From an uncultured Eubacteriales bacterium (lineage in GTDB: Bacteria > Bacillota > Clostridia > Lachnospirales > Lachnospiraceae): DNA of 33,622 nt. This document shows positions 32,112-33,622 of this stretch, in pieces. Position numbers and translations under genes: made by a program. The notes beneath the pieces were generated by a model. It saw nothing but the letters and a program-made list of their open reading frames with translations, had not been told where the DNA came from and searched no databases. The stretch's first letter is position 1; each line of letters begins with the position of its first letter. The stretch lies in NCBI GenBank assembly GCA_900316755.1, contig ONED01000023.1, positions 1 to 33,622 on the forward strand. The letters are read 5' to 3'.

Positions 32112-32140
32112 TTAACAATGTTAAGGGATTTCATTATAAA
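32112..32140 (+). promoter_or_regulatory. Second promoter of gapA, with a palindrome over its -35 box
   Basis: TTAACA at 32112-32117 and TATAAA at 32135-32140 have a 17-base spacer. The -35 box is the left half of the palindrome TTAACAATGTTAA (32112-32124). A repressor bound there would block this promoter and perhaps elongation from the first. Confidence 0.6.
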
Positions 32141-32193
32141 TGCTGTGAAGCAGATAATTATCAAATAATTAAACTTTAGGAGGAATTAAAATC

Positions 32194-33207
32194 ATGGCAG
32201 TAAAAGTAGCAATCAATGGTTTTGGACGTATTGGACGTCTCGCATTCAGACAAATGTTCGGCGCAGAGGGATATGAAGTAGTTGCAATCAACGACTTGAC
32301 ATCTCCGAAAATGTTAGCTCACTTATTAAAATACGATTCATCTCAGGGAAAATATGCATTGGCTGATAAGGTAACAGCTGGCGAAGATTCTATCACAGTA
32401 GATGGAAAAGAAATTAAAATCTATGCAAAAGCTAACGCTGAAGAACTCCCATGGGGTGAAATTGGTGTTGATGTAGTATTAGAGTGTACAGGATTCTATA
32501 CATCAAAGGCAAAAGCAGAAGCACACATCAAAGCAGGTGCAAGAAAAGTTGTTATCTCTGCTCCGGCAGGAAATGACCTTCCGACAATCGTTTACAATGT
32601 AAACCATGAAACATTAAAACCGGAAGATACTGTTATTTCAGCAGCTTCTTGTACAACAAACTGCTTGGCTCCAATGGCTGATGCATTAAACAAATTAGCT
32701 CCGATTAAATCAGGTATTATGTGTACAATCCACGCTTATACAGGAGATCAGATGACTCTTGACGGACCACAGAGAAAAGGTGACTTAAGAAGATCTCGTG
32801 CAGCAGCAGTGAATATCGTACCAAACAGCACAGGTGCTGCAAAAGCAATCGGTCTTGTTATTCCGGATTTGAACGGAAAATTAATCGGATCTGCTCAGCG
32901 TGTTCCGACTCCAACCGGTTCTACTACAATCTTAACAGCAGTTGTAGAAGGCAATGTAACAAAAGAAGAAATCAATGCAGCTATGAAAGCAGCTTCTAAC
33001 GAATCATTCGGATACAACGAAGATGAAATCGTATCAAGCGATATCGTTGGAATGAGATTTGGTTCTTTATTTGATGCTACACAGACAATGGTTCTTCCAT
33101 TAGACAACGGAACAACTGAAGTTCAGGTAGTATCTTGGTATGACAATGAAAATTCTTACACAAGCCAGATGGTAAGAACAATCAAATACTTTGCTGAATT
33201 GGCATAA
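32194..33207 (+). CDS. gapA: Glyceraldehyde-3-phosphate dehydrogenase, type I
   Basis: GapA is the glycolytic NAD-dependent dehydrogenase that makes 1,3-bisphosphoglycerate. The 337-residue protein has the NAD-binding INGFGRIGR (7-15), Asp34 in INDL (typical of NAD preference), the catalytic Cys153 in [12 protein letters not shown] and His180. TAGGAGG precedes the ATG. Codons lean towards A- and T-ending forms (TTA, ACA, GCA, AAA) more than in neighbouring genes, as expected of a very highly expressed gene. A strong terminator follows, and pgk, the next glycolytic enzyme, comes after it. Confidence 0.98.
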   Translation: MAVKVAINGFGRIGRLAFRQMFGAEGYEVVAINDLTSPKMLAHLLKYDSSQGKYALADKVTAGEDSITVDGKEIKIYAKANAEELPWGEIGVDVVLECTGFYTSKAKAEAHIKAGARKVVISAPAGNDLPTIVYNVNHETLKPEDTVISAASCTTNCLAPMADALNKLAPIKSGIMCTIHAYTGDQMTLDGPQRKGDLRRSRAAAVNIVPNSTGAAKAIGLVIPDLNGKLIGSAQRVPTPTGSTTILTAVVEGNVTKEEINAAMKAASNESFGYNEDEIVSSDIVGMRFGSLFDATQTMVLPLDNGTTEVQVVSWYDNENSYTSQMVRTIKYFAELA

Positions 33208-33289
33208 TTTTCTTAGCGAAGCAAAGCGAGGTTAGAAAATGAGCCGTTCTTCGAGCGAATGTGAGAAGAACATTATTATGATCCAGAAA
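33208..33289 (+). other. gapA 3' region with a second stem
   Basis: Positions 33245-33251 (GTTCTTC) and 33265-33271 (GAAGAAC) can pair over seven bases with a 13-base loop. It lies before the strong terminator and may help protect the gapA mRNA 3' end. No coding frame of note is present. Confidence 0.35.
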
Positions 33290-33321
33290 GGGTCCGGTCT
33301 ATTAGGACCGGGCTCTTTTTT
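33290..33321 (+). terminator. Terminator after gapA
   Basis: A 10-bp stem with two G-T pairs (33290-33299 with 33306-33315) encloses a six-base loop and is followed by six T residues (33316-33321). It would separate, wholly or partly, gapA from pgk transcription. Confidence 0.88.
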
Positions 33322-33341
33322 GAAGCAACAGATGTTGCTTC
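33322..33341 (+). other. Perfect hairpin just upstream of pgk
   Basis: GAAGCAAC (33322-33329) and GTTGCTTC (33334-33341) pair perfectly with a four-base loop. It begins right after the terminator T-run and could be a 5' stabilising or processing element on read-through pgk mRNA. No pgk promoter is recognisable between it and the start codon. Confidence 0.5.
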
Positions 33342-33368
33342 GTGAAATATATTTAAGGAGGCAGTGAA

Positions 33369-33622
33369 ATGCTTAACAAAAAATCAGTAGATGATATCAA
33401 TGTAAAAGGTCTGAGAGTCCTGGTGAGATGTGACTTTAACGTGCCAATGGTTGATGGAAAAATTACAGACGAGAATCGTCTTGTAGCAGCTCTTCCAACC
33501 ATTAAGAAATTAATTGCAGATGGTGGAAAGATCATCCTTTGCTCACACATGGGCAAACCAAAGGGAGAACCGAAACCGGAATTGTCTTTAGCTCCGGTAG
33601 CAGCCAGATTATCTGAATTATT
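33369..33622 (+). CDS. pgk: Phosphoglycerate kinase, N-terminal part (cut by window end)
   Basis: Only the first 84 codons are in the window. Phosphoglycerate kinase makes ATP from 1,3-bisphosphoglycerate in glycolysis. The translated start ([20 protein letters not shown]) continues into [18 protein letters not shown], the substrate-binding N-terminal signature, and then [10 protein letters not shown], equivalent to the usual SHLGRPKG. AAGGAGG lies about eight bases before the ATG. It directly follows gapA, the preceding step of glycolysis. The 3' end is beyond the window. Confidence 0.97.
   Translation, partial: MLNKKSVDDINVKGLRVLVRCDFNVPMVDGKITDENRLVAALPTIKKLIADGGKIILCSHMGKPKGEPKPELSLAPVAARLSEL

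Overview
The window looks like chromosomal core DNA from a low-to-moderate GC, Gram-positive, spore-forming anaerobe of the class Clostridia, most probably family Lachnospiraceae. The evidence is the gene order (rplS, lepB, rbgA, rnhB, yraN, pgeF), strong AGGAGG ribosome binding sites, sigma-A promoters close to TTGACA-N17-TATAAT, a Gram-positive LexA (SOS) box at recA, a SpoIIM homologue and an Rrf2-NifS-NifU-MnmA iron-sulfur cluster. The family assignment is an inference from overall protein character; no marker was searched. There are no phage genes, transposases or CRISPR arrays.

Region by region: (1) 1-5720, plus strand: ribosomal protein L19 with its own promoter and terminator, then a tight run of two type I signal peptidases flanking the ribosome-assembly GTPase RbgA, RNase HII, YraN, the PgeF cell-wall editing factor and an MscS channel. 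(2) 5721-6023: a minus-strand tRNA-Thr(CGU) and, back to back with it, the promoter of the aro operon, followed by a terminator-like hairpin in the leader. (3) 6024-10418: aroB-aroC-aroA and a DAHP synthase, four of the seven chorismate-pathway steps. (4) 10467-13478, minus strand: an ABC transporter (ATPase and permease, no binding protein), then two EutS/PduU-type microcompartment shell proteins and an EutP/PduV-type GTPase. This shell trio has its own near-consensus promoter inside the end of the permease gene and no enzyme genes nearby. (5) 13531-16828: queH-argH-asd. (6) 16867-21643: polyphosphate kinase, topoisomerase III and a GlmU-C-like acyltransferase; the ppk promoter is nested in the asd terminator. 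(7) 21654-25077: recA (SOS box), recX and RNase Y. (8) 25100-26238: a Nudix hydrolase and spoIIM with a possible sigma-E promoter. (9) 26261-26568: a roughly 308-bp inverted-repeat element between convergent spoIIM and a SpoVB-like flippase gene. (10) 27941-32049: iscR-like regulator, nifS, nifU, mnmA and a PHP-type histidinol phosphatase. (11) 32064-33622: gapA with two candidate promoters, a terminator, and the start of pgk, cut by the window edge.

Most of the window is housekeeping. The parts that deserve attention are the minimal microcompartment shell trio (one shell protein carries an extra amphipathic N-terminal helix), the large palindromic element at 26261-26568, and the hairpin in the aro leader. 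Start sites were chosen from visible ribosome binding sites and often lie downstream of the longest possible frame.
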